DNA of 64,000 nucleotides from Streptomyces hoynatensis (GCF_003626535.1 NZ_RBAL01000003.1:1-64000), one strand, 5' to 3'. Counted from the stretch's first letter, positions 44,286 through 58,016 are shown. Notes: generated by a model from the sequence alone, not told the origin. Made by a program: numbers and translations.

Positions 44286-44897
44286 GTGAACCAGTCGCGT
44301 CCCAAGATCAAGAAGTCGCGTGCGCTCGGCGTCGCGCTGACCCCGAAGGCCGTCAAGTACTTCGAGGCGCGCCCCTACCCGCCGGGCCAGCACGGCCGCG
44401 GGCGCAAGCAGAGCAGCGACTACAAGGTCCGGCTGCTGGAAAAGCAGCGGCTGCGCGCCCAGTACGACATCAGCGAGCGCCAGATGGTCAGGGCCTACGA
44501 GCGCGCCCGCAAGGTGCAGGGCAAGACGGGCGAGGCGCTGATCATCGAGCTCGAACGGCGCCTGGACGCGCTCGTGCTGCGCTCCGGCCTCGCCCGCACC
44601 ATCTACCAGGCCCGGCAGATGGTCGTGCACGGCCACCTCGCGGTCAACGGCCGCAAGGTGGACAAGCCCTCCTTCCGCGTCCGCCCCGAGGACGTCGTCA
44701 CCGTGCGCGAGCGCAGCCGCGCCAAGCACCCCTTCCTCGTCGCCCGGGAGGGCGGTTACGCGGGCGAGGGCGAGACCCCGCGCTACCTGCAGGTCAACCT
44801 GGAGGCGCTGGCCTTCAGGCTGGACCGGGACCCCCAGCGCGCGGAGATCCCGGTCGTCTGCGACGAGCAGCTGGTCGTCGAGTTCTACGCCCGCTGA
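44286..44897 (+). CDS. rpsD: 30S ribosomal protein S4, zinc-independent form
   Basis: A 203-residue S4 that nucleates 30S assembly on 16S rRNA. The N-terminal domain (about 1–90; [21 protein letters not shown]) lacks the four-Cys zinc site found in Zn-binding S4 proteins. The S4 RNA-binding domain is about 93–155 ([23 protein letters not shown]). GGAGG precedes GTG 44286. It stands alone, outside the alpha operon, and is divergent from the iron-box gene. Confidence 0.96.
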   Translation: MNQSRPKIKKSRALGVALTPKAVKYFEARPYPPGQHGRGRKQSSDYKVRLLEKQRLRAQYDISERQMVRAYERARKVQGKTGEALIIELERRLDALVLRSGLARTIYQARQMVVHGHLAVNGRKVDKPSFRVRPEDVVTVRERSRAKHPFLVAREGGYAGEGETPRYLQVNLEALAFRLDRDPQRAEIPVVCDEQLVVEFYAR

Positions 44898-47224
44898 GGC
44901 GCGCCGCCCGCCGACTCGTCGTCCGGCCTCGGCGCGGGCGGCAGCGGAAGCCGCCGCGCCGACTCGCCCACGGCCAGCCGCTCCCGCTCGCCCTCGGCCC
45001 GCGGGGAGGCGACGGCGCTCGGCCGCCCCCGCCCGTACAGCACCCGCGCCACGGCCGCGTCCGCGTCCAGACGCTCGCCCTGCCGCAGGTACTCGCGGTA
45101 CCTGGCGGGGCCGAGCCGCTCGCGCACCTGCCGTTCGCAGTGGATGTGCGGCGCGTTGAAGAACTCGGAGCCGAAGAGCGGCATGCCCACCGACCGCCAC
45201 AGCCGCCCGGCCGCGCCCTGGAGCACCGCCGCCTCCACCGGATCGCCCTCGCTCGCGGTGATCCCGGCGAGCAGTTCCAGGGCCTGCACGGTGCTGACCA
45301 GGTCGCGGAAGGCGTGCGCCACCCGCAGGCTCTCGTGCAGCATCTCCTTGGCCGCCGGGGTGTCTCCCCGGTGCCAGGCGGAGAACCCCAGCACGTACAG
45401 CGCGTAGGTCTTGGCCCACTGCTCGCCGTGGTCCTCGCAGGCCTGCCGCACCTCCTCGCAGATCCCGACGGCCAGCGCCAAATCCCCCTGGAAGGCGATG
45501 GCCATGGCGAGTTCGCACCTGGCCATCAGCACGTTGCTGGTGAGCTCGCCGATCTTCTCGTACCTGTCGAGCGCGTCGCGCAGCAGCGCCTCGGCCCGCT
45601 CCATCTCGTCGCCGATCAGCGCGATGCAGCCGGTCAGGTGGGTGCTGTACGCGGCGGCCCTGGCGTTCCCGGTGCGCTCGGCGCCCTCCCGGCACTCGTG
45701 CAGCACCGTCAGCGCCGCCACCGTGTCGCCCTGGAGCACCGCCACATAGCCGGCCACCCACAGCGCCTTCAGCCGGGTCTCCTCGTGGTCGGTGGCCAGT
45801 TCGAGCGCCCGGTCCAGCCAGTGCCGCCCCTCGGCGAGCCGCCCGCAGCCCACCCAGCAGAACCACAGCGTGGCCGCCAGGTAGAGGCCGAAGCGGCCGT
45901 CCTCGTCGTCCTCGAGGGCGAATTCGAGCGCGGCCCTCAGATTCGGCATCTCGTCGTTGATCCGCAGCGCCACCTCGGCCTGCCTGGGGCTGAACCACTC
46001 CAGCTCGCACCAGGTGACCAGGCCGGTGCACCAGTCGCGGTGCCGGCGCCGCAGCCGCTCCGCGTCCCCGCTGGCCTCCAGCCAGTCCGCGCCGTACGCC
46101 CGCAGCGTGCCCAGCATCCGGTACCGCACGCCGGAGGGCGCGTCCTCCCTGGTCACCACCGACTGGGCCACCAGTTCGGTGAGCACGTCCAGGATCTCCT
46201 CGGCCGGCAACTCCGGGCTGGAGCAGACGTATTCGGCCGCCTCCAGCTCGAAGTGCCCGGCGAACACCGACAGCCTGGCCCACAGCAGCCGCTCCTGCGG
46301 CGTGCACAGCTCGTGGCTCCAGCCCACCGCCGTGCGCAGGGTCTGGTGGTGGGGCGGCGCGCCCCTGCTGCCGCCGATCAGCAGCCGGAAGCGGTCGTCG
46401 AGGCGGCTGAGGATCTGGTCGAGCGAGAGCGTCCGCAGGCGGCTCGCGGCCAGCTCGATCGCCAGCGGGATGCCGTCGAGGCGGTGGCAGACCTCCGCCA
46501 CCTGGCGCCGGTTGGCCGCGGTGACCGCGAAGCCGGGCAGCACCGCCGCCGCGCGCTCGGCGAACAGCGCGGCGGCCTCGCCGAGTTCGGCCGCCGCGTC
46601 CCCGTCCTCCAGGGCCACCGGGGCCGCGGCCACCACCTCCAGGGTGGCGGGGGAGTCCTCGCGCGGGGCCGGCAGGGGCCGGGGGGCGGGGGCGCCCAGC
46701 GGCTCCAGCGGGAAGAGCCGTTCCCCCGCCACGCCCAGGGGCCGGCGCCCGGCGGTGAGCACCCGCAGCCGCGGCGCCCGCCGCAGGAGTTCGTGCACCA
46801 TCTCCGCGCAGGGCTCGACGAGGTGGTCGTAGCCGTCGAGCACGAGCAGGAGCCGCCGGTCCGCCAGGTGCTCGACGAGGGTGACCAGCGGCGGCCGGGG
46901 CACCTGGTCCACCACGCCCAGGGCCTCCACCACGGCGTGCTCCAGCAGTTCCGGGTCCCGGAGCGTGGCCAGCTCGACCAGCCAGACCCCGTGGGAGAAG
47001 CGTTCCTGCAATTGGCGTGCGGTCTCGACCGCGCACCTGGACTTTCCCGCGCCCGCGACCCCGGTCACCGTCACCAGCCGTGATCTCGCCAACTGGCGCT
47101 TTATCGCGCTGATTTCCTGCTGGCGGCCGATGAACGTGGTCAGCTCCGCGGGAAGGTTGCCCGGCCGGTGTCCGGTCCCCGGAGTCTCCCGAGCCGGAGG
47201 CTCGGAGCCCTGAAAGCCTCGCAT
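44885..47224 (-). CDS. AfsR-like STAND ATPase with TPR-type repeats, lacking a DNA-binding domain
   Basis: A 779-residue protein. After about 25 residues comes [22 protein letters not shown] and an NB-ARC-type ATPase with Walker A GVAGAGKS, Walker [12 protein letters not shown], and the winged-helix region ([19 protein letters not shown]). The C-terminal half (about 440–720) is helical TPR/MalT-like repeats. The order equals the middle and C-terminal parts of AfsR/SARP and LuxR-type large regulators, but neither an OmpR-type nor a LuxR-type DNA-binding domain is present. It probably acts by protein contacts. ATG 47224 has no ribosome site; see the promoter at 47234. The 3' end overlaps rpsD by 13 nt. 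Confidence 0.85.
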   Translation of the reverse strand: MRGFQGSEPPARETPGTGHRPGNLPAELTTFIGRQQEISAIKRQLARSRLVTVTGVAGAGKSRCAVETARQLQERFSHGVWLVELATLRDPELLEHAVVEALGVVDQVPRPPLVTLVEHLADRRLLLVLDGYDHLVEPCAEMVHELLRRAPRLRVLTAGRRPLGVAGERLFPLEPLGAPAPRPLPAPREDSPATLEVVAAAPVALEDGDAAAELGEAAALFAERAAAVLPGFAVTAANRRQVAEVCHRLDGIPLAIELAASRLRTLSLDQILSRLDDRFRLLIGGSRGAPPHHQTLRTAVGWSHELCTPQERLLWARLSVFAGHFELEAAEYVCSSPELPAEEILDVLTELVAQSVVTREDAPSGVRYRMLGTLRAYGADWLEASGDAERLRRRHRDWCTGLVTWCELEWFSPRQAEVALRINDEMPNLRAALEFALEDDEDGRFGLYLAATLWFCWVGCGRLAEGRHWLDRALELATDHEETRLKALWVAGYVAVLQGDTVAALTVLHECREGAERTGNARAAAYSTHLTGCIALIGDEMERAEALLRDALDRYEKIGELTSNVLMARCELAMAIAFQGDLALAVGICEEVRQACEDHGEQWAKTYALYVLGFSAWHRGDTPAAKEMLHESLRVAHAFRDLVSTVQALELLAGITASEGDPVEAAVLQGAAGRLWRSVGMPLFGSEFFNAPHIHCERQVRERLGPARYREYLRQGERLDADAAVARVLYGRGRPSAVASPRAEGERERLAVGESARRLPLPPAPRPDDESAGGAPQRA

Positions 47225-47233
47225 GAAACACGC

Positions 47234-47263
47234 AGCGTACTCGGCGATATGCAGAACGTACAA
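47234..47263 (-). promoter_or_regulatory. promoter of the AfsR-like gene (probably leaderless)
   Basis: On the minus strand TTGTAC (47263–47258), an 18-nt spacer and TACGCT (47239–47234) precede ATG 47224 by 9 nt. Transcription should start almost at the ATG. Confidence 0.5.
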
Positions 47264-47444
47264 TTGCGGCCGGTGGGCCTTGGCAAGCGCGGCGGAATGC
47301 GGTACAGGTCCGCCCGCCGGGCGCGATAGGGTCTTCACCTGCCGTCGCGCGCCGAACGGGCCCTCCGCGAGGGCGCGCGGAAGGCCGAATCCAGGCGTTA
47401 TTCCGACGTCTGTCCGAGACCCATCCGAGGGAAGCGGTGCGTTC

Positions 47445-47966
47445 GTGTCCGGTGGAGAAGTGGCCGGCCTCCTGGTGGCCGTCTTCTGGGCGATCCTGGT
47501 CTCCTTCCTCGCCGTCGTCCTGGTCCGGCTGGCCCAGACGCTGCGGGCGGCGACGAGGCTGGTGACGGCCGTGACCGAGGAGGCGGTCCCGCTGCTCGGC
47601 GAGGCCTCGGACACCGTCCGCTCGGCCCAGACGCAGCTCGACCGCGTGGAGACCATCGCCTCCGACGTGCAGGACGTCGCCGCCAACGCCTCCGCCCTGT
47701 CCGCGACCGTCGCCTCCACCTTCGGCGGCCCGCTGGTCAAGGTCGCCGCCTTCGGCTACGGGGTGCGCCGCGCGCTCTCCCGCCGCCGCGAGCCCGCGCC
47801 CCCCGCCCAGGCGCAGGCCGGGCGCGTCCTTCCGGGCCGGCTGCTGCCCACGCCCCGCCGGGACGCCCCCGGCCGGCGCGCGGCGGAGGCCGGCCGGGCG
47901 CGGGCGACGGGGCGCGCGGAGCGGACGGGGCGCGCCGGGCGCCGGGGACGCCGGGGAGAGGACTGA
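47445..47966 (+). CDS. DUF948-family membrane protein
   Basis: A 173-residue protein with one N-terminal helix (VAGLLVAVFWAILVSFLAVVLV), a coiled-coil-like middle (about 30–100, VTEEAVPLLGEASDTVRSAQTQLDRVETIASDVQ) and a very Arg/Ala/Pro-rich tail (about 115–173). The topology and pattern are those of DUF948 proteins seen before alaS in actinobacteria. The function is unknown. GTG 47445 was chosen from the conserved MSGGEVAGLLVAVFW beginning; GAGGGAA lies about 14 nt upstream. Confidence 0.82.
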   Translation: MSGGEVAGLLVAVFWAILVSFLAVVLVRLAQTLRAATRLVTAVTEEAVPLLGEASDTVRSAQTQLDRVETIASDVQDVAANASALSATVASTFGGPLVKVAAFGYGVRRALSRRREPAPPAQAQAGRVLPGRLLPTPRRDAPGRRAAEAGRARATGRAERTGRAGRRGRRGED

Positions 47967-47972
47967 TCGCAC

Positions 47973-48395
47973 ATGATCCGCCGTGCCTTCTGGTTCACCA
48001 CGGGAGCGGCCGCCGGGATCTGGGCCACCACCAGGGTCCAGCGCACCCTGCGCGCCCTCGCCCCGGACAGCCTCGCCCACCGCGCCGCGGACCGGGCCCT
48101 CGCCGCGGGCCACCGCGCCCGCGACTTCGCGCGCGACGTCCGCGTCGGCATGGCGCAGCGCGAGCACGAGCTGAACGAGGCGCTGGGGCTGACCGCGGGC
48201 GAACCGCCCGCGCCCGCCGGGGCCCTGGCGCCCCCGCCGCCGCGGCCCGCCCTCGGCCCGGCCCCCGCCCCCGCGGCACCGCCCGCGCCCCTCGCGCCCG
48301 GCGCACCGCAACGCACCCAAGCGAACCGAAAGAACCGATCGGAAACCCGGAAACCCGGAAACCCGGAAAAGAGGACCACTGATGGAGTCGGCTGA
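47973..48395 (+). CDS. small conserved actinobacterial protein upstream of alaS (DUF6167-like)
   Basis: A 140-residue protein. The conserved part (about 1–75, [34 protein letters not shown]) holds a weak hydrophobic segment, followed by basic amphipathic helices. The rest is Pro/Ala-rich and then [17 protein letters not shown]. The 3' end contains a triple CCCGGAAA-type repeat and overlaps the alaS start by 14 nt, so the natural C-terminus may vary. The function is unknown. Confidence 0.7.
   Translation: MIRRAFWFTTGAAAGIWATTRVQRTLRALAPDSLAHRAADRALAAGHRARDFARDVRVGMAQREHELNEALGLTAGEPPAPAGALAPPPPRPALGPAPAPAAPPAPLAPGAPQRTQANRKNRSETRKPGNPEKRTTDGVG
48342..48369 (+). repeat. short tandem repeat, about 3.5 × GGAAACCC
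   Basis: An 8-bp unit GGAAACCC is repeated in tandem just upstream of the alaS ribosome site and inside the 3' end of the preceding gene. An 8-bp unit changes frame, so copy-number slippage would alter the C-terminus of the upstream protein and the spacing to alaS. Confidence 0.7.
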
Positions 48396-51051
48396 AATCC
48401 GTCGCCGCTGGCTGAGCTTCTTCGAGGAGCGTGGGCACACCGTCGTGCCGTCGGCGTCGCTGATCGCGGACGACCCGACGCTGCTGCTGGTCCCGGCGGG
48501 CATGGTGCCCTTCAAGCCCTACTTCCTCGGCGAGGTCTCCCCGCCCTTCCCGCGGGCGGTCAGCGTGCAGAAGTGTGTGCGCACCCCCGACATCGAGGAG
48601 GTCGGCAAGACCACCAGGCACGGCACGTTCTTCCAGATGTGCGGCAACTTCTCGTTCGGGGACTACTTCAAGGAGGGGGCCATCACCCTCGCCTGGGAGC
48701 TGATGACCACCCCGGTCGCCGAGGGCGGCTTCGGCCTCGACCCCGAGCGCCTGTGGATCACCGTCTACGAGGGCGACGACGAGGCCGAGCGCATCTGGCG
48801 GGACGTCGTCGGCGTGCCCGCCGCACGCATCCAGCGGCTGGGCATGGGCCCCAACTTCTGGTCCATGGGCGTGCCCGGCCCCTGCGGGCCCTGCTCGGAG
48901 ATCAACTACGACCGCGGCCCCGAGTTCGGCCCCGAGGGCGGCCCCGCCGTCAACGACGAGCGCTACGTCGAGCTGTGGAACCTCGTGTTCATGCAGTACG
49001 AGCGGGGCCCGGGCCAGGGCAAGGACGACTACCCGATCGTGGGCGACCTGCCGGCCAGGAACATCGACACCGGCCTCGGCCTCGAACGCCTGGCGATGAT
49101 CCTCCAGGGCGTCCGGAACATGTACGAGACCGACACCCTGCGCGTCGTCATCGACAAGGCGGGCGAGCTGACCGGCGTCGCCTACGGGGACGGCGAGGAC
49201 TCCGACGTCTCGCTGCGGGTCGTCGCCGACCACATGCGCACCTCGGTGATGCTCATCGGCGACGGCGTCACCCCGGGCAACGAGGGCCGCGGCTACGTGC
49301 TGCGCCGCATCATGCGCCGCGCCATCCGCAACATGCGCATCCTCGGCGCCACCGGCTCGGTCGTCGGGGAGCTGGCCGACGTGGTGCTCGCCACGATGGG
49401 GCAGCAGTACCCCGAGCTGCTGACCGACCGCAGGCGCATCGAGACCGTCGCCCTCGCCGAGGAGGCCGCCTTCCTGAAGACGCTGAAGGCGGGCACCGGC
49501 ATCCTCGACGCCGCGGTGGCCGAGACCAAGGCCGCCGGGGGCGGGGTCCTGCCGGGGGAGCAGGCCTTCCTGCTGCACGACACCTGGGGCTTCCCCATCG
49601 ACCTCACCCTGGAGATGGCCGCGGAGCAGGGCCTCACCGTGGACGAGGCCGGGTTCCGCCGCCTGATGAAGGAGCAGCGCGAGCGCGCCAAGGCGGACGC
49701 CAGGGCCAAGAAGCAGGGCCACGCCGACCTGTCCGCCTACCGGCAGGTGGCCGACGCCGCCGGCGCCTCGGAGTTCATCGGCTACCAGCACACCGCGGGC
49801 GAGGCCCGGGTGGCCGGCCTGCTCGTCGACGGCGCCGCGGCCCCGGCCGCCGTCGAGGGCGACGAGGTCGAGGTGGTCCTCGACCGCACCCCGTTCTACG
49901 CCGAGGGCGGCGGCCAGCTCGCCGACACCGGGCGCATCCGGCTGGACTCGGGCGCCGTCGTGGAGGTCAGGGACGTGCAGCAGCCGGTGCCCGGCGTCAT
50001 CGTCCACAAGGGGGTCGTCCAGGTCGGCGAGGTCACCGTCGGCGCCCAGGCGGAGTGCCGCATCGACGTGGCCAGGCGCCGGGCCATCGCCAGGGCGCAC
50101 AGCGCCACCCACCTCACCCACCAGGCGCTGCGCGACGCCCTCGGCCCCACCGCGGCCCAGGCCGGCTCCGAGAACGCCCCGGGGCGCTTCCGCTTCGACT
50201 TCGGCTCGCCCACGGCGGTGCCCGCCGGGGTGCTGCTGGACGTGGAACAGAAGATCAACGAGGTGCTGGCCCGCGAACTGGACGTCACCGCCGAGGTGAT
50301 GGGCCTGGAGGAGGCCAGGAAGCAGGGCGCCATCGCGGAGTTCGGCGAGAAGTACGGCGAGCGCGTGCGGGTGGTCACCATCGGCGACTACTCCAAGGAG
50401 CTGTGCGGCGGCACCCACGTGCACAACACCGCCCAGCTCGGCCTGGTCAAGCTGCTCGGCGAGTCCTCGATCGGCTCCGGCGTGCGCCGGGTCGAGGCGC
50501 TGGTGGGCACCGACGCCTACCGCTTCCTGGCCCGCGAGCACACCGTCGTCGCCCAGCTGACCGAGCTGGTCAAGGGCCGGCCAGAGGAGCTGCCCGAGCG
50601 GATCTCCGGCATGCTCGGCCGGCTGCGCGAGGCGGAGAAGGAGATCGAGCGCTTCCGCGCCGCCCAGGTGCTGCAGGCCGCCGGCGAACTGGCGGCCGGC
50701 GCCAGGGACGTGCGGGGCGTGGCGCTGGTCACCGGCCGGGTGCCCGAGGGCACCACCGCGGACGACCTGCGGCGGCTGGTCCTCGACGTCAGGGGCCGCA
50801 TCCGCGGCGACCGGGCGGCCGTCGTGGCCCTGTGCACCGTGGTGAACGGCCGCCCGCAGACCGTGGTGGCCACCAACGAGGCCGCCAGGGAGCGCGGGCT
50901 GCGGGCCGGCGACCTGGTGCGTGCCGCGGCCAAGGCGCTGGGCGGCGGCGGTGGCGGCAAGCCCGACGTCGCGCAGGGCGGCGGCCAGGACCCGGCGGCG
51001 GTCGACGAGGCGCTGGCCGCCGTGGAGCGGCTGGTCGGGGAGTCCGCCTGA
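48382..51051 (+). CDS. alaS: alanyl-tRNA synthetase
   Basis: An 889-residue synthetase of normal length. The catalytic domain (about 1–250; [30 protein letters not shown]), the tRNA-recognition helices, the editing domain with [11 protein letters not shown] and the second zinc motif CGGTHVHNT, and the C-Ala domain with a Gly-rich end ([18 protein letters not shown]) are all present. The ATG at 48382 follows GGAAAAGAGGA. It overlaps ruvX by one base (TGATG). Confidence 0.97.
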   Translation: MESAEIRRRWLSFFEERGHTVVPSASLIADDPTLLLVPAGMVPFKPYFLGEVSPPFPRAVSVQKCVRTPDIEEVGKTTRHGTFFQMCGNFSFGDYFKEGAITLAWELMTTPVAEGGFGLDPERLWITVYEGDDEAERIWRDVVGVPAARIQRLGMGPNFWSMGVPGPCGPCSEINYDRGPEFGPEGGPAVNDERYVELWNLVFMQYERGPGQGKDDYPIVGDLPARNIDTGLGLERLAMILQGVRNMYETDTLRVVIDKAGELTGVAYGDGEDSDVSLRVVADHMRTSVMLIGDGVTPGNEGRGYVLRRIMRRAIRNMRILGATGSVVGELADVVLATMGQQYPELLTDRRRIETVALAEEAAFLKTLKAGTGILDAAVAETKAAGGGVLPGEQAFLLHDTWGFPIDLTLEMAAEQGLTVDEAGFRRLMKEQRERAKADARAKKQGHADLSAYRQVADAAGASEFIGYQHTAGEARVAGLLVDGAAAPAAVEGDEVEVVLDRTPFYAEGGGQLADTGRIRLDSGAVVEVRDVQQPVPGVIVHKGVVQVGEVTVGAQAECRIDVARRRAIARAHSATHLTHQALRDALGPTAAQAGSENAPGRFRFDFGSPTAVPAGVLLDVEQKINEVLARELDVTAEVMGLEEARKQGAIAEFGEKYGERVRVVTIGDYSKELCGGTHVHNTAQLGLVKLLGESSIGSGVRRVEALVGTDAYRFLAREHTVVAQLTELVKGRPEELPERISGMLGRLREAEKEIERFRAAQVLQAAGELAAGARDVRGVALVTGRVPEGTTADDLRRLVLDVRGRIRGDRAAVVALCTVVNGRPQTVVATNEAARERGLRAGDLVRAAAKALGGGGGGKPDVAQGGGQDPAAVDEALAAVERLVGESA

Positions 51052-51515
51052 TGCGGCACGGCAGGCGCCTCGCCGTGGACGTGGGCGAGGCGCGGATCGG
51101 GGTCGCGAGCAGCGACCCCGACGGCCTGCTCGCCACCCCGGTGGAGACCGTGCCGGGGCGGGACGCGGCCGCGGCCCAGCGGCGCCTTTCCGAACTCGTC
51201 GCCGAGTACGAGCCGGTGGAGGTGGTGGTCGGGCTGCCGCGTTCGCTGAACGGCGGCGAGGGCCCGGCCGCCGCCCGGGTACGGGCCTTCGCGCAGGAGA
51301 CGGCCCGCCGCATCGCGCCGGTGCCGGTGCGGCTGGTCGACGAGCGGCTGAGCACCGTCGGCGCGGCGCGGGCCATGCGGGCCTCCGGCGTCTCCGCGAA
51401 GAAGGGCAGAGCGCGCATCGACCAGGCCGCGGCGGTCGTCATCCTGCAAACGGCCCTGGACAGCGAGCGCTCCTCGGGGCGCCCGCCGGGGCAGTGCGTC
51501 GAAGTGGTTGTCTGA
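51051..51515 (+). CDS. ruvX: RuvX/YqgF-family putative Holliday junction resolvase (pre-16S rRNA nuclease)
   Basis: A 154-residue RNase-H-fold protein. LAVDVGEARIGVASSDPDG holds the first catalytic Asp, VVVGLPRSLNGGEGPAA follows, VRLVDERLSTVGA carries the Glu, and IDQAAAVVILQ the last Asp. In E. coli YqgF processes the 5' end of 16S rRNA. The alaS–ruvX–mltG order is widely conserved. Translational coupling to alaS is likely. Confidence 0.94.
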   Translation: MRHGRRLAVDVGEARIGVASSDPDGLLATPVETVPGRDAAAAQRRLSELVAEYEPVEVVVGLPRSLNGGEGPAAARVRAFAQETARRIAPVPVRLVDERLSTVGAARAMRASGVSAKKGRARIDQAAAVVILQTALDSERSSGRPPGQCVEVVV

Positions 51516-51602
51516 TCGCGATACGGTAACGTTCGGCGCGACAGGGCAGTCGTGTGGGCTGCGGGGGGTGCTGGACTGCCGTCTTGCGGCGCAAGGGGAT
51601 CG

Positions 51603-53633
51603 ATGACTGAGTATGGCCGGGGGCCCGGCTCCGAACCGTGGCACCCCGACGATCCGCTCTACGGCGAGCGGGACTGGTCCGGCGAGTTGGGCGGCCAGGG
51701 CGCGCAGTACGGTTCCTGGGAGCAGGCTGGCGGCCCTCAGGCGGCCTACCCGCAGGACGGGCGGTTTCCCCAGGACGGGCAGTTCCCCCAGGACGGCCAG
51801 GGGCAGCAGTCCTACTACCCGCAGCAGGAGCAGCAGGGCGGCTGGGACGCCACCGGGCAGTACGACGTCCCGGGCCAGTACGGGCACACCGGCCAGTACG
51901 GGCACACCGGCCAGTACGAGACCACCGGGCAGTACGAGACCACCGGCCGGTACGAGACCGGCTTCGGCACCGGGCACGGCCACGACGCCGGGGGCTACGG
52001 CACCGGCGGCCTCGAGACGGGATGGAACACCGGCGGGTTCGACACCGGCGGGTTCGACACCGCGGGCCAGGGCTACGTCGGGGACGCCTACGGCGGGCAG
52101 GCGGGCGGCGGTTACCCCACCGGGGAGTTCCCCGCCGGCCCCTACGCGGCGGGCCAGGGGTACGCCACGCAGCAGCACCCGCAGTCCGGCGGGCAGCAAC
52201 TGCCGCCGCAGCAGCACCAGTCGCCGCACGCGCAGGACTACCAGGCGCAGGCGCAGCAGTACCACCGGCAGGGACAGCAGGCCGCGCACACGCAGCAGGT
52301 CCCGCAGGCTCCGCAGGACCGGCAGGCCGGGCGGCCCTACGGCGCGGACGCCTACCAGGAGGAGCCCGTCGAGCCCGGCCGGCTCCGGCCCGGCGGGCAG
52401 GAGCCGTTCCGCCGCGGCGAGTCCCCGCTGCCCCCGCCCGCCCGCGAGCCCGGCCCGCGCGGCCCCGCGGACCCGGGGCCCGACCCGGAGACCGGCTGGG
52501 ACCCCGGGCCCGACCAGGGCGAGCTCGACTTCTTCTCCCGGGGCGAGGAGGAGGACGGCCGGGAGGGCGAGGACCGCCAGGGCCGCCGCGGCGACCGCCC
52601 GCGGAAGGGACGGCGCGGCTGCGGCTGCATGGTGGCCGTGGTGCTCGTGGTGGGCATGGTGGGCGGGGGCGGCTACTACGCCTACACGATGTACCAGGAG
52701 CGGTTCGGCCCGGCGCCCGACTACGAGGGCGAGGGCACCGGCGAGGTGCAGATCGAGATCCCCGAGGGCGCGGTCGTCTCCGACATCGGGAACATCCTCA
52801 AGGAGAGCGGCGTCGTCAAGAGCCACGACGCCTTCGTCGAGGCGGCGGGGGACAAGACCTTCCAGGCCGGGATCTACACGCTGCGCCGGCACATGTCGGC
52901 GGAGGCCGCGGTGGAGCTGCTGCTCGACCCCGCCACGGTCAACGCCCTCACCATCCCCGAGGGGCGGCGCGCCACCGACATCTACGCCATGATCGACGAG
53001 AAGCTCGGCCTGGAGGAGGGCGCCACGGCCGAGGTCGCCGAGACCGCCGACCTCGGGCTGCCGGACTGGGCCGAGGGCGACATCGAGGGCTTCCTCTATC
53101 CGGCGCGCTACGACGTGGGCGAGGACACCACGCCCGAGGAACTGCTCGGCGCGATGGTGGACCGCGCCGAGGCGGAGTTCGAGGAACTCGACCTGGAGGG
53201 CCGGGCGGAGCAGGTGGGCCGCACCCCGCACGAGGTGCTCACCATCGCCTCGCTGGTGCAGGCGGAGGCCCAGGAGGACGAGGACTTCGGCAAGGTGTCC
53301 CGGGTCATCTACAACCGCCTCGACGCCGACATGCGGCTCCAGTTCGACTCCACGCTCAACTACGCGATGGGCCGCTCCACGCTCGACACCTCGATCGAGG
53401 ACACCCACTACGACTCGCCCTACAACACCTACGAGGAATACGGCCTGCCGCCCGGCCCCATCGACAACCCGGGCGAGCAGGCGATGGAGGCGGCGCTCAA
53501 CCCGACCGAGGGAGACTGGCTCTACTTCGTCACCGTCTCGCCGGGCGACACCCGCTTCACCGACGACGCCGAGGAGCACGAGCGCAATGTCCAGGACTTC
53601 AACGAGGCCAACTCCTCGGGCGGGGACGGCTGA
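51603..53633 (+). CDS. mltG: endolytic transglycosylase MltG with long Gly/Tyr/Gln-rich N-terminus
   Basis: A 676-residue protein. The cytoplasmic N-terminus (about 1–335) is low-complexity, with GQYGHTGQYGHT/GQYETTGQYETT repeats and Gln/Pro-rich stretches. One transmembrane helix (about 341–360) follows, then the YceG/MltG domain (about 380–665) with a LysM-like subdomain and the catalytic Glu555 in IASLVQAEAQEDEDFGKVS. MltG cleaves nascent glycan strands and may fix their length. AAGGGGA precedes ATG 51603. The N-terminal extension is far longer than in E. coli (about 340 aa in total). Confidence 0.93.
   Translation: MTEYGRGPGSEPWHPDDPLYGERDWSGELGGQGAQYGSWEQAGGPQAAYPQDGRFPQDGQFPQDGQGQQSYYPQQEQQGGWDATGQYDVPGQYGHTGQYGHTGQYETTGQYETTGRYETGFGTGHGHDAGGYGTGGLETGWNTGGFDTGGFDTAGQGYVGDAYGGQAGGGYPTGEFPAGPYAAGQGYATQQHPQSGGQQLPPQQHQSPHAQDYQAQAQQYHRQGQQAAHTQQVPQAPQDRQAGRPYGADAYQEEPVEPGRLRPGGQEPFRRGESPLPPPAREPGPRGPADPGPDPETGWDPGPDQGELDFFSRGEEEDGREGEDRQGRRGDRPRKGRRGCGCMVAVVLVVGMVGGGGYYAYTMYQERFGPAPDYEGEGTGEVQIEIPEGAVVSDIGNILKESGVVKSHDAFVEAAGDKTFQAGIYTLRRHMSAEAAVELLLDPATVNALTIPEGRRATDIYAMIDEKLGLEEGATAEVAETADLGLPDWAEGDIEGFLYPARYDVGEDTTPEELLGAMVDRAEAEFEELDLEGRAEQVGRTPHEVLTIASLVQAEAQEDEDFGKVSRVIYNRLDADMRLQFDSTLNYAMGRSTLDTSIEDTHYDSPYNTYEEYGLPPGPIDNPGEQAMEAALNPTEGDWLYFVTVSPGDTRFTDDAEEHERNVQDFNEANSSGGDG
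51869..51965 (+). repeat. tandem repeats encoding GQY(G/E)(H/T)T in mltG
   Basis: An 18-nt unit of the type GGCCAGTACGGGCACACC recurs in frame about five times, encoding GQYGHT/GQYETT. Further DTGGF-type units follow at 52030–52070. The repeats preserve the reading frame. Confidence 0.75.
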
Positions 53634-54501
53634 GCCCCGGCCCGCCGCGCGGCGGGCCGCCGTCCTCGGCTCGCCCGTCGCCCACTCCCTGTCCCCGGCG
53701 CTGCACCGGGCCGCGTACGCCGCGCTCGGCCTGGACGACTGGCGCTACGACCGGTTCGAGGTGGACGAGGAGGGGCTGCCGCGGTTCCTCGACGGGCTCG
53801 GCCCCGAGTGGGCCGGCTGCTCGCTGACGATGCCGCTCAAGCGTGCCGTGCTCCCGCTGCTCGACGAGATCAGCGAGGTGGCGGCCTCGATCGAGGCGGT
53901 CAACACCCTGGTCTTCGCCCCCGACGGCCGCCGGCTCGGCGACAACACCGACGTCCCCGGCATGATCGCGGCGCTGCGCGAGGCGGGCACCGACCGGGTC
54001 GAGGAGGCCACCGTGCTCGGCGCCGGGGCGACCGCCTCCTCCGCGCTCGCCGCGCTCGGGCGGATCGGCGCCGCCCGGGTCACCGCCTACGTCCGCTCCC
54101 CGGAGCGGGCCGCCCAGATGCGCGGCTGGGGGGAGCGGCTCGGGCTCGAGGTGGCCACCGCCCCCTGGGAGGAGGCCCACCGGGGCCTCGGCGCGCCGCT
54201 GGTCGTGGCCACGACCCCCGCGGGCAGCACCGACGAACTGGCCGCCGGACTCCGGGAACTTCCCGGCCCCGGGGCCCCCGCCGGGGGCGGTGGCCCGCTC
54301 GGCACCCTCTTCGACGTGCTCTACGAGCCCTGGCCGACCGCCCTGGCCGCGGCCTGGGCGGCGCGCGGCGGGCCGGTCGTCGGCGGCCTCGACCTCCTGG
54401 TCCACCAGGCGGTCCTCCAGGTCGAACAGATGACGGGGCGCGCCCCCGCGCCGGTGAAGGAGATGCGCGCCGCCGGCGAGGCCGCCCTGAGCGCGCGCTG
54501 A
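53587..54501 (+). CDS. aroE: shikimate dehydrogenase
   Basis: A 304-residue NADPH-dependent enzyme reducing 3-dehydroshikimate. The substrate site is [17 protein letters not shown] and [16 protein letters not shown] (catalytic Lys), VNTLV and GDNTDVPGM (Asp); the cofactor loop [15 protein letters not shown] is a GxGxxx variant. ATG 53587 is the only in-frame start before the conserved part and overlaps mltG by 47 nt. The NADP-binding half has some non-consensus residues, but catalytic ones are intact. Confidence 0.93.
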   Translation: MSRTSTRPTPRAGTAEPRPAARRAAVLGSPVAHSLSPALHRAAYAALGLDDWRYDRFEVDEEGLPRFLDGLGPEWAGCSLTMPLKRAVLPLLDEISEVAASIEAVNTLVFAPDGRRLGDNTDVPGMIAALREAGTDRVEEATVLGAGATASSALAALGRIGAARVTAYVRSPERAAQMRGWGERLGLEVATAPWEEAHRGLGAPLVVATTPAGSTDELAAGLRELPGPGAPAGGGGPLGTLFDVLYEPWPTALAAAWAARGGPVVGGLDLLVHQAVLQVEQMTGRAPAPVKEMRAAGEAALSAR

Positions 54502-54689
54502 GGCGCGGGCCGGGGCGCGTGCGCCGCCCGGGGGGAGCGTGGGCGTCTCGCGGGTCAGACGCCCGGTCGGGTGAACCCGGCGGACGTGGCAGGATCAGGG
54601 GGAAGACGGCCGGGTCCCGCGGAAGCCGGGGGACCCGCGTACCGGAACGCCTGACCGCCGCAGAGGCGAAAGAGTCGCGAGGAGCACCG

Positions 54690-58016
<3,327 letters not shown>

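Noticed and set aside
47225..47740. N-terminal extension of the AfsR-like protein
   Set aside because: The frame is open but low in homology and antisense to the DUF948 gene; a good promoter ends just before ATG 47224.
44265..48515. Open frame of about 1400 codons on the minus strand
   Set aside because: It runs antisense to rpsD and through the AfsR-like gene in another frame; its composition (Arg/Gly/Ala-rich, no motifs) is what the third-position GC bias produces.
51869..52070. CRISPR-like array in mltG
   Set aside because: The repeats are 18-nt in-frame coding units without unique spacers.
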